Shown: positions 34,150 through 41,774 of the stretch, in pieces
How positions within the stretch are numbered: the stretch's first letter is position 1
Layout: each line of letters begins with the position of its first letter
Assembly (NCBI RefSeq): GCF_016735595.1
Contig: NZ_JAERRB010000001.1
Location: 496,001-560,000 of the forward strand
DNA: 64,000 nt
Source: Chryseolinea lacunae
GTDB taxonomy: Bacteria; Bacteroidota; Bacteroidia; Cytophagales; Cyclobacteriaceae
Reading direction: 5' to 3'
Program-made: the position numbers and the translations under genes
Notes under the pieces: model-generated
Seen by the model: the letters and a program-made list of their open reading frames with translations, nothing else
Told to the model about the DNA's origin: nothing
Databases searched by the model: none

Positions 34150-34863
34150 CTAGAGGCGCACCGATTTCACCAGGTCGAATTCGCGGCTTGATCCATAGCG
34201 GCTTTTCACGTAGCCTTTGAGGCGTTGCACGAAGATGCGTTGTTGAACATAGAGATCGTGGCGTTGTTTGAAAACGGCCGAGCGGGCACCGTAGGCGTCC
34301 ATCACATCGTTGTTTGCTTTTTGGGCGTCGGCCACGGCTTTGTCGAGGTCGGCAAATTTGAAGTCGGGCATGTTGGTTTCCCAGTCGGGAAATGTTTTGA
34401 TGGCCTCCACAATGTTGCGATACTGGCCCAGCATGGCACCATAGCCGCTGTCTGAAATGGTGACGCGCTTTTCTTCGGTGTTGGTGGTGCTGGCGGGGTC
34501 GGCCGGTTTGGACACTACGCGGATCACACGCAGCCGCCGCGCCAGGTCGCGCATCATGTTGTGCGGATGAGAATTGCGCCCGTAGGCGGCCACCACGGCA
34601 TTGCTGATTCTAGTAACCTTCATGAGCACCGATTCGCTGTCGGTGCGGAACATGGCCGCGCGAACGGCCACCGCCTTGCGATAGGCCTGCTCTTTGGCCA
34701 ACGCTTCATTGTTAACAATAGTGACCTTATCGAGCAGTTCCTTGAACTTGTCGAGGGCAAACCCCGCGGGTGGATTGAACCCGCTGAAGCCCAACAAAAG
34801 TGTGAGAACATCGATTGCTTTTTGCAGCCTGGCTGCGAAAGACATGGAAGAACTTGCATTCAT
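34150..34863 (-). CDS. Uncharacterised helical protein (about 237 residues)
   Basis: From ATG 34863: MNASSSMSFAARLQKAIDVL, then a mainly helical protein with AYRKAVAVRAAMFRTDSESVLMKVTRI, GRNSHPHNMMRDLARRLRV, SGYGAMLGQYRNIVEAI and AYGARSAVFKQRHDLYVQQRIFVQRLKGYVKSRYG. No signal peptide and no recognised domain; I recall similar hypothetical proteins in Bacteroidota. The frame opens 20 codons earlier (34923) but that stretch does not look coding. GC-rich codon use, unlike the neighbouring exporter locus, indicating the edge of the AT-rich insert near 34.1 kb. Confidence 0.6.
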   Translation of the reverse strand: MNASSSMSFAARLQKAIDVLTLLLGFSGFNPPAGFALDKFKELLDKVTIVNNEALAKEQAYRKAVAVRAAMFRTDSESVLMKVTRISNAVVAAYGRNSHPHNMMRDLARRLRVIRVVSKPADPASTTNTEEKRVTISDSGYGAMLGQYRNIVEAIKTFPDWETNMPDFKFADLDKAVADAQKANNDVMDAYGARSAVFKQRHDLYVQQRIFVQRLKGYVKSRYGSSREFDLVKSVRL

Positions 34864-35142
34864 AAATACTGTTTTTGAAAAATGTTTTTTAGAAAATCTG
34901 AACTCGCGTTCCGTGCACGGCACGCTTGCCAGCCCCCTTTACAACCGGCGCGCCAACTTGCAGCACGTCAAAAAAAACGCGTCGAAATCTGTACATGCAT
35001 TTTTCAACATTCGGCCACCGAAATGCCGATTCCAGAAAACTGATCGAAGAAATTCTTACACGAAAAAAAGTTTTTCAACACCCCCTCACCCCGCTCCAAC
35101 CTCCCCGGCTCCGGGGGTGCAAGGCGTGGTTGTGAAGACCAT

Positions 35143-35185
35143 CAGCCAACGATATTTCGTCGGCCCAACGAAATATCGTTGGCTG
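35143..35185. repeat. 18-bp-stem hairpin next to a minisatellite
   Basis: CAGCCAACGATATTTCGT (35143-35160) and ACGAAATATCGTTGGCTG (35168-35185) are perfect reverse complements around a 7-base loop CGGCCCA. A smaller inverted repeat TGGCAC/GTGCCA follows at once. No T-run follows and there is no gene within 250 bases on either side, so a terminator is unlikely. The stretch 34864-35238 otherwise shows no gene. Confidence 0.75.
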
Positions 35186-35238
35186 GCACGAAAAGTTTGT
35201 GCCAATGCATGGCCGGTCCGGGCGTTTGTGCAACGAGG

Positions 35239-35711
35239 TTGGGCACTAGTGTGCCGGTGTTGAGGACTACCGCAGTAATATTGAGCCTTACCGTGCCAGT
35301 GCACAGGCCATATACATCAGTGCTGAGGCTTACCGTGGTAGTATTGAGGCCTTACACATCAGTGCAAACGTCTGGTGTGTGTTGCATGAGCACTACCGTG
35401 ACAGTGCAAACGTCTGGTGTGTGCTGCATGAGCACTACCGTGACAGTGCAAACGTCTGGTGTGTGTTGCATGAGCACTACCGTGACAGTGTAAACGTCTG
35501 GTGTGTGCTGCATGGGCACTACCGTGACAGTGCAAACGTCTGGTGTGTGTTGCATGAGCACTACCGTGACAGTGTAAACGTCTGGTGTGTGCTGCATGAG
35601 CACTACCGTGACAGTGTAAACGTCTGGTGTGTGCTGCATGAGCACTACCGTGACAGTGCAAACGTCTGGTGCGTAAAGTTTGGGACCTGCCATAAGCGTG
35701 CAAACATCTGA
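35239..35711. repeat. 21-bp minisatellite with 42-bp higher-order repeat
   Basis: From 35239 the sequence runs in 21-base units: five diverged units start TTGGGCACT, TTGAGGACT, TTGAGCCTT, CACAGGCCA, CTGAGGCTT, then TTGAGGCCT (35344). From 35365 two half-units, CAAACGTCTGGTGTGTG.. and ATGAGCACTACCGTGACAG.., alternate as a 42-bp repeat starting at 35365, 35407, 35449, 35491, 35533, 35575, 35617 and 35659, with few differences. Register decays after 35680. Because 42 is a multiple of 3 and no stops occur, long frames are open on both strands; they are not credible genes. Confidence 0.92.
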
Positions 35712-35731
35712 TTTGCGGAAGTGTTGATCAG

Positions 35732-35985
35732 AACACCGCCAAATCACCGGGATCCCTCCCGGCGATTTATAAACGTTGCCCCACGCTTTTGGTGCCACAG
35801 CACAAAACACCTCGATCCACAAAATTACGTTGGCACCCGAAGTGCACGTTGCATCGGGTGATGCACCGGTGCGCCATGAACTTGCGTGCGTCGGGGAAAT
35901 GCGTGCGTGGCGCAATTGAAATATGGTGGTGGTTTCAATCGCCGGGTGGAACCCGGCGATTGGCGGGGTGATGAGATGTGCTTGG
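35732..35985. repeat. Paired-hairpin repeat element, copy D (full, with right flank)
   Basis: Left end AACACCGCCAAATCACCGGG with its palindrome, the core (GTGCCACAGCACAAAACAC, GTTGGCACCCGAAGTGCAC, CGGGTGATGCACCGGTGC) and right hairpin AATCGCCGGGTGGAACCCGG at 35937-35961, then GGGTGATGAGATGTGCTTGG, which also occurs beside copy B. Same orientation as the other copies. It directly follows the minisatellite. The stretch from here to 36310 holds no firm gene. Confidence 0.85.
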
Positions 35986-36310
35986 GCATCGCTATCAGAA
36001 ACAAGAGATCTTGCTGTGGTGTGGTGCTTCGGCGTGATCATAAAATACCCGAACATAGGTATTGACTTCTTTATTAGTAAACGCAAAATTTAGTAAGACA
36101 AATGGTCTGTATAGGGTTTTTGAGTAGATCCCTATATCCTGGCCCGGTTGCTTTTGGAGCGGTGTGATCGTTGTGGGCGAATTGAAATTGAATGTTGCTG
36201 GCATCACAGGCAACAAAACGTGGTGATCAAAATCCAGCATGGCAACCGAAGAGATCGTGGCCCGGTGACGAAGAGCAATGCACGCGAAATTTTAAAAAAG
36301 AATTCCTCAT

Positions 36311-36634
36311 ATGAAATCGATCGCCTCCCGGTTGTTGCTGGCGGGAATCCTGGTGGTTCTGCTGGCGGCCTGCTATTCTGTAAAAATCCGCTGTAGAGAT
36401 TGTCTTCCCGAAAAAGATCCGACCAACCAGGACCAGGCCACGTTTGGCCACATGGTGGTGTCGGTCGACACGGCCACAAAACTTGGTTTGTTCAAAGACA
36501 ACGCCTGGCTGGTGAAGCCCTGCGGCGACAAGGGTTTTTATATGGTTGAAATGCGCGTGACGTTTGGCATGTTGATGGCCAATACGTTCCGAAAGAAAAA
36601 AATCATGAAAGTGAAATACATCTGCGAAGAGTGA
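36311..36634 (+). CDS. Small lipoprotein of unknown function
   Basis: A 107-residue protein with a signal peptide and lipobox VLLAACYS (Cys21 or so). The mature part has CRDCLPEKD, FGHMVVSVDTATKLGLF and KPCGDKGFYMVEMRVTFG, with several cysteines and no known domain. It lies 6 bases before the FAD oxidase gene, in an apparent three-gene operon (lipoprotein, oxidase, outer-membrane protein), so a shared envelope role is plausible. Confidence 0.7.
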   Translation: MKSIASRLLLAGILVVLLAACYSVKIRCRDCLPEKDPTNQDQATFGHMVVSVDTATKLGLFKDNAWLVKPCGDKGFYMVEMRVTFGMLMANTFRKKKIMKVKYICEE

Positions 36635-36640
36635 ACCCCT

Positions 36641-38251
36641 ATGGCAACAACAAAAAATCATCCCCGCTTCGATTGGACCAACTTTCATTTTAATGGTGGT
36701 CCCTATCCGCTAAAGCTCATGCAAGACATTGCTCCCGACAAGAGCATTGCCAACCCGATAGACCGCTACAACGACGGGGCACAGGAAATTCAGCGGCTGC
36801 TCCAGGACAGCATCGACAACAACCAGCGCTTTCGGGCCTATGGTTCGTCGTGGTCGCTGAACAACATTGCCTACCAGCCCGACCGCATGCTCTACAATTC
36901 GCGGCTCAACCTGGTGATTGATGTTGCCGCCGAGCACGTGCACGCAGCCTCCACCCACAACCACCAGAACCTTATCTTTCTGGAATGCGGCGCCGTGGTG
37001 AAACAAATTCACAACGCACTGCGCCAGCGCGGCAAATCGCTGAAGACGTGCGGCGCCAGCAACGGCCAGACCATTGCCGGCGCCATCTCCACCGGCGTGC
37101 ACGGCTCTGCCATTGATGTGGGGTCCATTCAGGATGGCGTGGTAGGGTTGAGTCTCATCATTGGCCCCTCGGCAAACGATCGTGTTTATATTGAGCGGGC
37201 CAGTGTGCCGGCTTTGAGCGATGGGTTTGCGGCCTCCATTCAATCGCGCGTTATCCGAAACGACGATTTGTTCAACGCCGCGTTGGTTAGCCTCGGGGGC
37301 TTCGGTGTCATTCACGGGGTGGTGATGGAAGTGGAAGACATTTTTTTGCTGAAGCGCTATGTGCGCAACATCAATCCCCACGATGCGCTTGAGCTGGCCA
37401 AGACATTGAACTTTAAAGATTCTCCCTTCAAGATCCCCGGCGAAACCGCAGCCGACGGTAGCGGCGAAAGACCCTATCACTACAAACTATACATCAACCC
37501 CTACAGGCCCAACGACGATTTTGTGACGGAGATCATGTTCAAGAAACCCTATGTGGCCAACTATCCCAACCCCATACCCGAAATTCAATCGTCTATCTAC
37601 AAAGACCTGCCGAGTTTCATTGCCTGGCTTGCCGCCAAGTTCAAGCGATCCATTCCGTTGCTGGTGGCGGGGCTAAAGAGCGAAGTTTTTCCCCCGGTAG
37701 ACACCGATGTGCTGGGCACGCTGGGCGAAATGTTTTGGGACACGAGCCCGCAGGGTGCCGCCTTTGGCAGTGCCTTCGCGATTGACATTGCCGATTCAGA
37801 AAAAGCACTCGCCGTGCTCACCAAAGTGATCCGCGACTTCGGCCCCATACCCGGCATTCTTTCCATGCGGTTTGTGAGCCAGTCAACAGCCACACTCGGC
37901 TTCACGCGATTTCCACACACGTGCGTGCTTGAAGTGGACGGCGTGCTTTGGACGGGCAACCGAAACATCATCAGCCTCGAAGAATATCTCATAAAATGCA
38001 TTGAGGCATTGAAGGCCGCCGGCATTCCCTTTGCCCAACACTGGGGCAAGAATGCCGCGTGGGGATTTCCCGGATTGGTAGACTACATGTATGGCAACGC
38101 CGACGACCAATGGAAAAACATGCGCAGCGCCCTGCTCACCAAACAAATGGCCGACTTGTTTACCAACGATTTTCTCAACACCGTGTCCCTGTCTGATTTT
38201 CGTGTGGGTGCCCCCGTGGAGTTGATCGCGACGTCGGAAATTCCAGTCTGA
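36641..38251 (+). CDS. FAD-binding oxidoreductase (VAO/D-arabinonolactone oxidase-like)
   Basis: A 536-residue flavoprotein of the FAD_binding_4 (vanillyl-alcohol oxidase) superfamily. The N-terminal FAD domain has FRAYGSSWSLNNIAY, VIDVAAEHVHA, FLECGAVVKQIHNAL and TCGASNGQTIAGAISTGVHGS, where GVHGS matches the TGTHG loop of gulonolactone/arabinonolactone oxidases, and LVSLGGFGVIHGVVMEV. The C-terminal half is a substrate domain ending HWGKNAAW. Such enzymes oxidise sugar lactones or alcohols. No signal peptide is seen. Stop and next start overlap as TGATG. Substrate unknown. Confidence 0.85.
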   Translation: MATTKNHPRFDWTNFHFNGGPYPLKLMQDIAPDKSIANPIDRYNDGAQEIQRLLQDSIDNNQRFRAYGSSWSLNNIAYQPDRMLYNSRLNLVIDVAAEHVHAASTHNHQNLIFLECGAVVKQIHNALRQRGKSLKTCGASNGQTIAGAISTGVHGSAIDVGSIQDGVVGLSLIIGPSANDRVYIERASVPALSDGFAASIQSRVIRNDDLFNAALVSLGGFGVIHGVVMEVEDIFLLKRYVRNINPHDALELAKTLNFKDSPFKIPGETAADGSGERPYHYKLYINPYRPNDDFVTEIMFKKPYVANYPNPIPEIQSSIYKDLPSFIAWLAAKFKRSIPLLVAGLKSEVFPPVDTDVLGTLGEMFWDTSPQGAAFGSAFAIDIADSEKALAVLTKVIRDFGPIPGILSMRFVSQSTATLGFTRFPHTCVLEVDGVLWTGNRNIISLEEYLIKCIEALKAAGIPFAQHWGKNAAWGFPGLVDYMYGNADDQWKNMRSALLTKQMADLFTNDFLNTVSLSDFRVGAPVELIATSEIPV

Positions 38252-39564
38252 TGGTTTTGAAGAAGCTGAAACCCACAGCGCTCGGTTTGATGATGGGCAG
38301 CCTCTGCGTGTCTGCCCTCCACGCCCAACAGATCGATTTGATTATGGGAAAGCTTCACACCGTCAGCGATTCAGTGGCACGCGTTCCCTGCAACCAGAAC
38401 TATGGCCCGGTGCTGACAAACCGCGCGGTGAATATGTTGCTGTATGAAAAAACAGCAACCTACCTTACCGGCCTCACTGATTTCTCGCTTCGAAAAAACT
38501 ATGTCACGTTTCAAACCAACACGAACGAGATTGCCCTTGGCCACAGCTTCTATCAACCCCAAAAGAGCGACCGCCTTGTGCGTTCGTTTTTTGTAGCGGG
38601 CATTTCGGCCGTTGTCCGCAGTGCTTTGCCAGACCAACTGCTGCACGCCATGTCGGGCAACCTGGCAGCAACACTAAAACAAACCTGGCTGGGCAAAACA
38701 ACCGTGACGGGAGGTTGCAGTCCGGCCACCGCGTCGCAGCGGCAGTTGATGGATGCCTCACGCGCAGCGGTGCTTCAAACTGTTGAGGCACACTACCGCC
38801 AAGCGGCGCACGAGTTTGAAGAACAACTAAGCACGGTGGCATCCGATTCAGTGAAGAACGCCTTGCGCAAGACCTTCTACGACAACCTGGACTACAACAG
38901 CAACCAAGATTTTGCCGACGGCCAAGCGCAGGCGTTGCTGAACACCAACTATTATCATCAGCTCACAACACACTGGACGAGCCTAAGTCTCGGCATACCG
39001 TTGATGCGCCAAGCCTACACCGTAGCAGAAAACTACTCCGCATCATTCGCCCGGCAACACAGCTACCCGCTGTCGATGGTGCTGAGCCACACACGCTTCA
39101 GAGAAACTCCGCGCGGCAGATGGTTTGTTACGGTTGGCTTGTCGGCCTATCTCAACAACACGTTTACGAGCAACGGATTGCTCTACACCACCTATGGCGA
39201 CTACACGGCGCATGGCGGCAAAGACACCACGGCGCTGGCATCGCAGAAGGGCGCGGCCTACATCGGCACTTTTCAGCGCTATGTTACGCCGGTCGCGAGC
39301 CTTCAGTGCATCTACTTCCCCGTCGACTCGCACGTGGGCATATCGCTCGCAGCCTTTCAGAACTTCTTTACCTACAACGCGCTCACCGTTCGCTTGGGCA
39401 TACCCGTTGTGCTGATCGACAAACGCGGTTCGCCGGCAATAAATTTTGAATTCCGTTTGAACTACTATGACGTAGCCGACAAGGTGTTGCCCGATGCGCC
39501 GCGCTCGACCAAATTGATGGTTGGTGTTTCCGTTGGTGTGCCGGTGAGTAAGGTGATGTTTTAG
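38251..39564 (+). CDS. Secreted, probably outer-membrane, protein of unknown function
   Basis: A 437-residue protein with signal peptide (GLMMGSLCVSALHAQQ). The first half is helical (SQRQLMDASRAAVLQTVEAHYRQ), and the second half shows alternating strands (RWFVTVGLSAYLNNTF, YIGTFQRYVTPVASLQCIYFP, VGISLAAFQNFFTYNALTVRLGIPVVLID) ending in the strand VGVSVGVPVSKVMF with terminal Phe, as outer-membrane barrel proteins do. No family recognised. Translationally coupled to the FAD oxidase gene (TGATG). Confidence 0.65.
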   Translation: MVLKKLKPTALGLMMGSLCVSALHAQQIDLIMGKLHTVSDSVARVPCNQNYGPVLTNRAVNMLLYEKTATYLTGLTDFSLRKNYVTFQTNTNEIALGHSFYQPQKSDRLVRSFFVAGISAVVRSALPDQLLHAMSGNLAATLKQTWLGKTTVTGGCSPATASQRQLMDASRAAVLQTVEAHYRQAAHEFEEQLSTVASDSVKNALRKTFYDNLDYNSNQDFADGQAQALLNTNYYHQLTTHWTSLSLGIPLMRQAYTVAENYSASFARQHSYPLSMVLSHTRFRETPRGRWFVTVGLSAYLNNTFTSNGLLYTTYGDYTAHGGKDTTALASQKGAAYIGTFQRYVTPVASLQCIYFPVDSHVGISLAAFQNFFTYNALTVRLGIPVVLIDKRGSPAINFEFRLNYYDVADKVLPDAPRSTKLMVGVSVGVPVSKVMF

Positions 39565-39663
39565 GGAAGTGGGCTGTACGTAAAACTTTATCTTGGCTTT
39601 TACGTTCGGCCAGAGTGGACAGACGCTTTTGAAAGCCAGCCACTGAAGTTGCCAAATGAGACA

Positions 39664-40236
39664 ATGGAAAACACACTATTTGACTTTATCGCAAAATATA
39701 TTTCTCTGACAGAGGAGGAGAAGAAGGTATTACTTTCCTTAGACCTTTTTCGCTCCGTAAAAAAGGGCACGACTTTGCTCGAAAAAGGACAGCGATCAAA
39801 AGATAGCTACTTCGTTCTAAAAGGCTGTATCCGGATTTACTACATCATAGACGGAGAAGAAAAAACTACTGCTTTCTACACAGAAATGGACGTGTTAACA
39901 CCCCATTGTGTTATCCATAAAGCTCCTTCCGAATATTTCATTAGTTGTGTTGAAGACAGCATTCTTACGGTTTCAAATTCTGATATGGAAGCAGAGGTAA
40001 ACAGCAAGTTTCCAAAGTTTGAAATCATGTGCAGAATGTTGTCAGAGGAATTGTTAGCGAAACAACAACTAGACTTTGACGAGTTCAAGACTTCCTCACC
40101 TGAACAACGATATCTGAATCTGCTACAAAAAAGACCTGACCTCCTTCACCGTGTTCCGCAGTACCAATTAGCGAGCTTTCTGGGCATCAAACCTCAATCA
40201 TTAAGCAGACTAAGAGCAAGAATTCTTGAAAAATAA
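39664..40236 (+). CDS. Crp/Fnr-family regulator (cyclic-nucleotide-binding domain)
   Basis: A 190-residue regulator: MENTLFDFIAKYISLTEEEKKVLLSL, cNMP-binding beta-barrel (VKKGTTLLEKGQRSKDSYFVLKGCIRIYY), and a C-terminal helix-turn-helix (QYQLASFLGIKPQSLSRLRARI). This form is very common in Bacteroidota and often regulates a neighbouring gene. ATG 39664 is preferred over 39649 because homologues begin with this segment. It is followed 88 bases later by a small outer-membrane protein gene, the likely target. Confidence 0.88.
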   Translation: MENTLFDFIAKYISLTEEEKKVLLSLDLFRSVKKGTTLLEKGQRSKDSYFVLKGCIRIYYIIDGEEKTTAFYTEMDVLTPHCVIHKAPSEYFISCVEDSILTVSNSDMEAEVNSKFPKFEIMCRMLSEELLAKQQLDFDEFKTSSPEQRYLNLLQKRPDLLHRVPQYQLASFLGIKPQSLSRLRARILEK

Positions 40237-40324
40237 GAAGTAAGTCTTATTTCTTAACTTAAGTGAACGAGTTGTTGTAGCTCGCCATAACACTTTTGCG
40301 TATCGTTTCATATAAAAGAAAGAA

Positions 40325-40948
40325 ATGCAAAAGAGAGTTTTCCGGATTGGACTTGCCTGCGTGTTGGCAAGTATTCTACAGGTGCATGCGCAATCTACCA
40401 AACAAGACAGCACCTATAAAAAATGGTTTATTGGGAGTTCACTCTTGGTGCTGGGAAATTTAATTCCTGATGACCAAAACCCACCAGAGTATATACAATT
40501 AAATATCGGCTATCGGATAACACCTAAAGATGTCGTTTCCTTTAGATTTAAACGGTCCATTTATTCCTGGCCATTAGGCATCCCCTTCGGACCATCATTT
40601 GATGCACCGGGCCTAAACTATCCCGGCCATGCGCGCATACTTGCGCCTACCCTGGGGTATCAGCATTTTTGGTGGAAAGGAGTCTATACATCCCTTTACG
40701 CATTGAACGCTTTTGAAAAATATATCGACGAGAATAAGAAGAAGATTGGAAATGGATACACGCTCTATCTGGACTTCTATGTGGGTTACCATTTCACGTT
40801 TCTTAAAAATCGCTTCTTTTTTGAACCTGCTATCGGATGTAGCTATTGGCCGGTAAGAACCAATGTTCCTGAATCTTTCAGATCAGTAGAAAAACAATGG
40901 CCCAACTACTTTATTCAACCCGGGCTTGATTTTGGATTCAAATTTTAA
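40325..40948 (+). CDS. Small outer-membrane barrel-like protein
   Basis: A 207-residue protein with a signal peptide (CVLASILQVHAQ) and a mature part of alternating aromatic strands: YIQLNIGYRITPKDVVSFRFKRS, LAPTLGYQHFWWKGVYTSLYA, YTLYLDFYVGYHFTF, FFFEPAIGCSYWPV and the terminal FIQPGLDFGFKF. This is the pattern of an 8- to 10-stranded outer-membrane barrel. It is paired with the upstream Crp-family regulator. Function unknown. Confidence 0.7.
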   Translation: MQKRVFRIGLACVLASILQVHAQSTKQDSTYKKWFIGSSLLVLGNLIPDDQNPPEYIQLNIGYRITPKDVVSFRFKRSIYSWPLGIPFGPSFDAPGLNYPGHARILAPTLGYQHFWWKGVYTSLYALNAFEKYIDENKKKIGNGYTLYLDFYVGYHFTFLKNRFFFEPAIGCSYWPVRTNVPESFRSVEKQWPNYFIQPGLDFGFKF

Positions 40949-41167
40949 CCTCGCCCTCGAGAAATTGCACCGGATTTAATGCCACGTAATTAGTTCCTGA
41001 CAGTTCATCCCCGTCTTCAAGAATACGCTTTCAATAGAGCCTTCCATCGCTGGTCATTTTATGTCCCTGGCTGGAAAGCTTTGCAGCAGGACACGACAAT
41101 TGAAAGTACGTTACGCCGGCATTTTAATTTACGTTTTAACCCCTGTTTAATAAAAACAATTAATACA

Positions 41168-41539
41168 ATGAAAAAGATCAGTATTTGCGCCGTGCTATTT
41201 TCGCTCACGGCGTTTCTTAGCTCATGTGGCGTCGGCACTGCCGTTGTAACCAATCACAACCAAAACGCCACCGAGGTACACTTACGCGAGAACAACTTCA
41301 AGGTAATTGATCAAATAAGCGGAAGTTCAGAGGTGTCCTATGTTTTTGCCATTGGAGGCCTAAACAAAAAGCAGCTGTACGAAAATGCATATTCAACGAT
41401 GATGAAGAAAGCCAACTTGCTGAATGGTTCACGAGCCATCATCAACGTGACGACAGAGGCACACTTCAGCGGTTTTGCACCTTTCTTTGTAAGAAGGACA
41501 ATAACCGTTAGTGCACAGGTAGTTGAATTCACGAGGTAA
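41168..41539 (+). CDS. DUF6567-like lipoprotein
   Basis: A 123-residue lipoprotein: signal peptide with lipobox FLSSCGVG, then NQNATEVHLRENNFKVIDQISGSSEVSYVFAIGG, KKQLYENAYSTMMKKANL, GSRAIINVTTEAHFSGFAPFF and RRTITVSAQVVEF. The pattern agrees with what I know as DUF6567 in Bacteroidota. The frame opens at 41081 but ATG 41168 starts the signal peptide. Function unknown, envelope-associated. Confidence 0.75.
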   Translation: MKKISICAVLFSLTAFLSSCGVGTAVVTNHNQNATEVHLRENNFKVIDQISGSSEVSYVFAIGGLNKKQLYENAYSTMMKKANLLNGSRAIINVTTEAHFSGFAPFFVRRTITVSAQVVEFTR

Positions 41540-41774
41540 ATCCAACGAAACAGGACCTTTCCCTACGTGCACCACAACACCAATGGGCAAGTTTTTTGGG
41601 TGTGAGTTTAATTTAACGGAGTGTATTGAAAAGGAATGCTATCGCTGTTCGATGTGGATTGGTGAAATGATTACCCCATATTTTTTTTGATGAGATTGCA
41701 ATCTGAATTTTAATAGCGGCAGGTCGTTATATCGACGAAAACATTTTAAGTTTTCCGATGGAAAGGTCATTGTC

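Noticed and set aside
34694-35263. 189-codon plus-strand frame near the hairpin
   Set aside because: Overlaps the minus-strand 34150-34863 gene and runs into palindromic and repeat sequence; no coding character.
35365-35700. CRISPR-like periodic array
   Set aside because: The 42-bp units are head-to-tail with no unique spacers between them and no cas genes are near; it is a minisatellite.
35352-36086. Long open frames on both strands across the 42-bp repeat (14-residue protein repeats)
   Set aside because: They arise because the repeat unit is a multiple of three without stops. Several frames are open at once, there is no start signal, and the frames run into a non-coding repeat element.
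35995-36240. 81-codon minus-strand frame between repeat D and the small lipoprotein gene
   Set aside because: Possibly a fragment of an old gene (GIYSKTLYRPFVLLNF looks protein-like), but there is no complete domain or context to support it.
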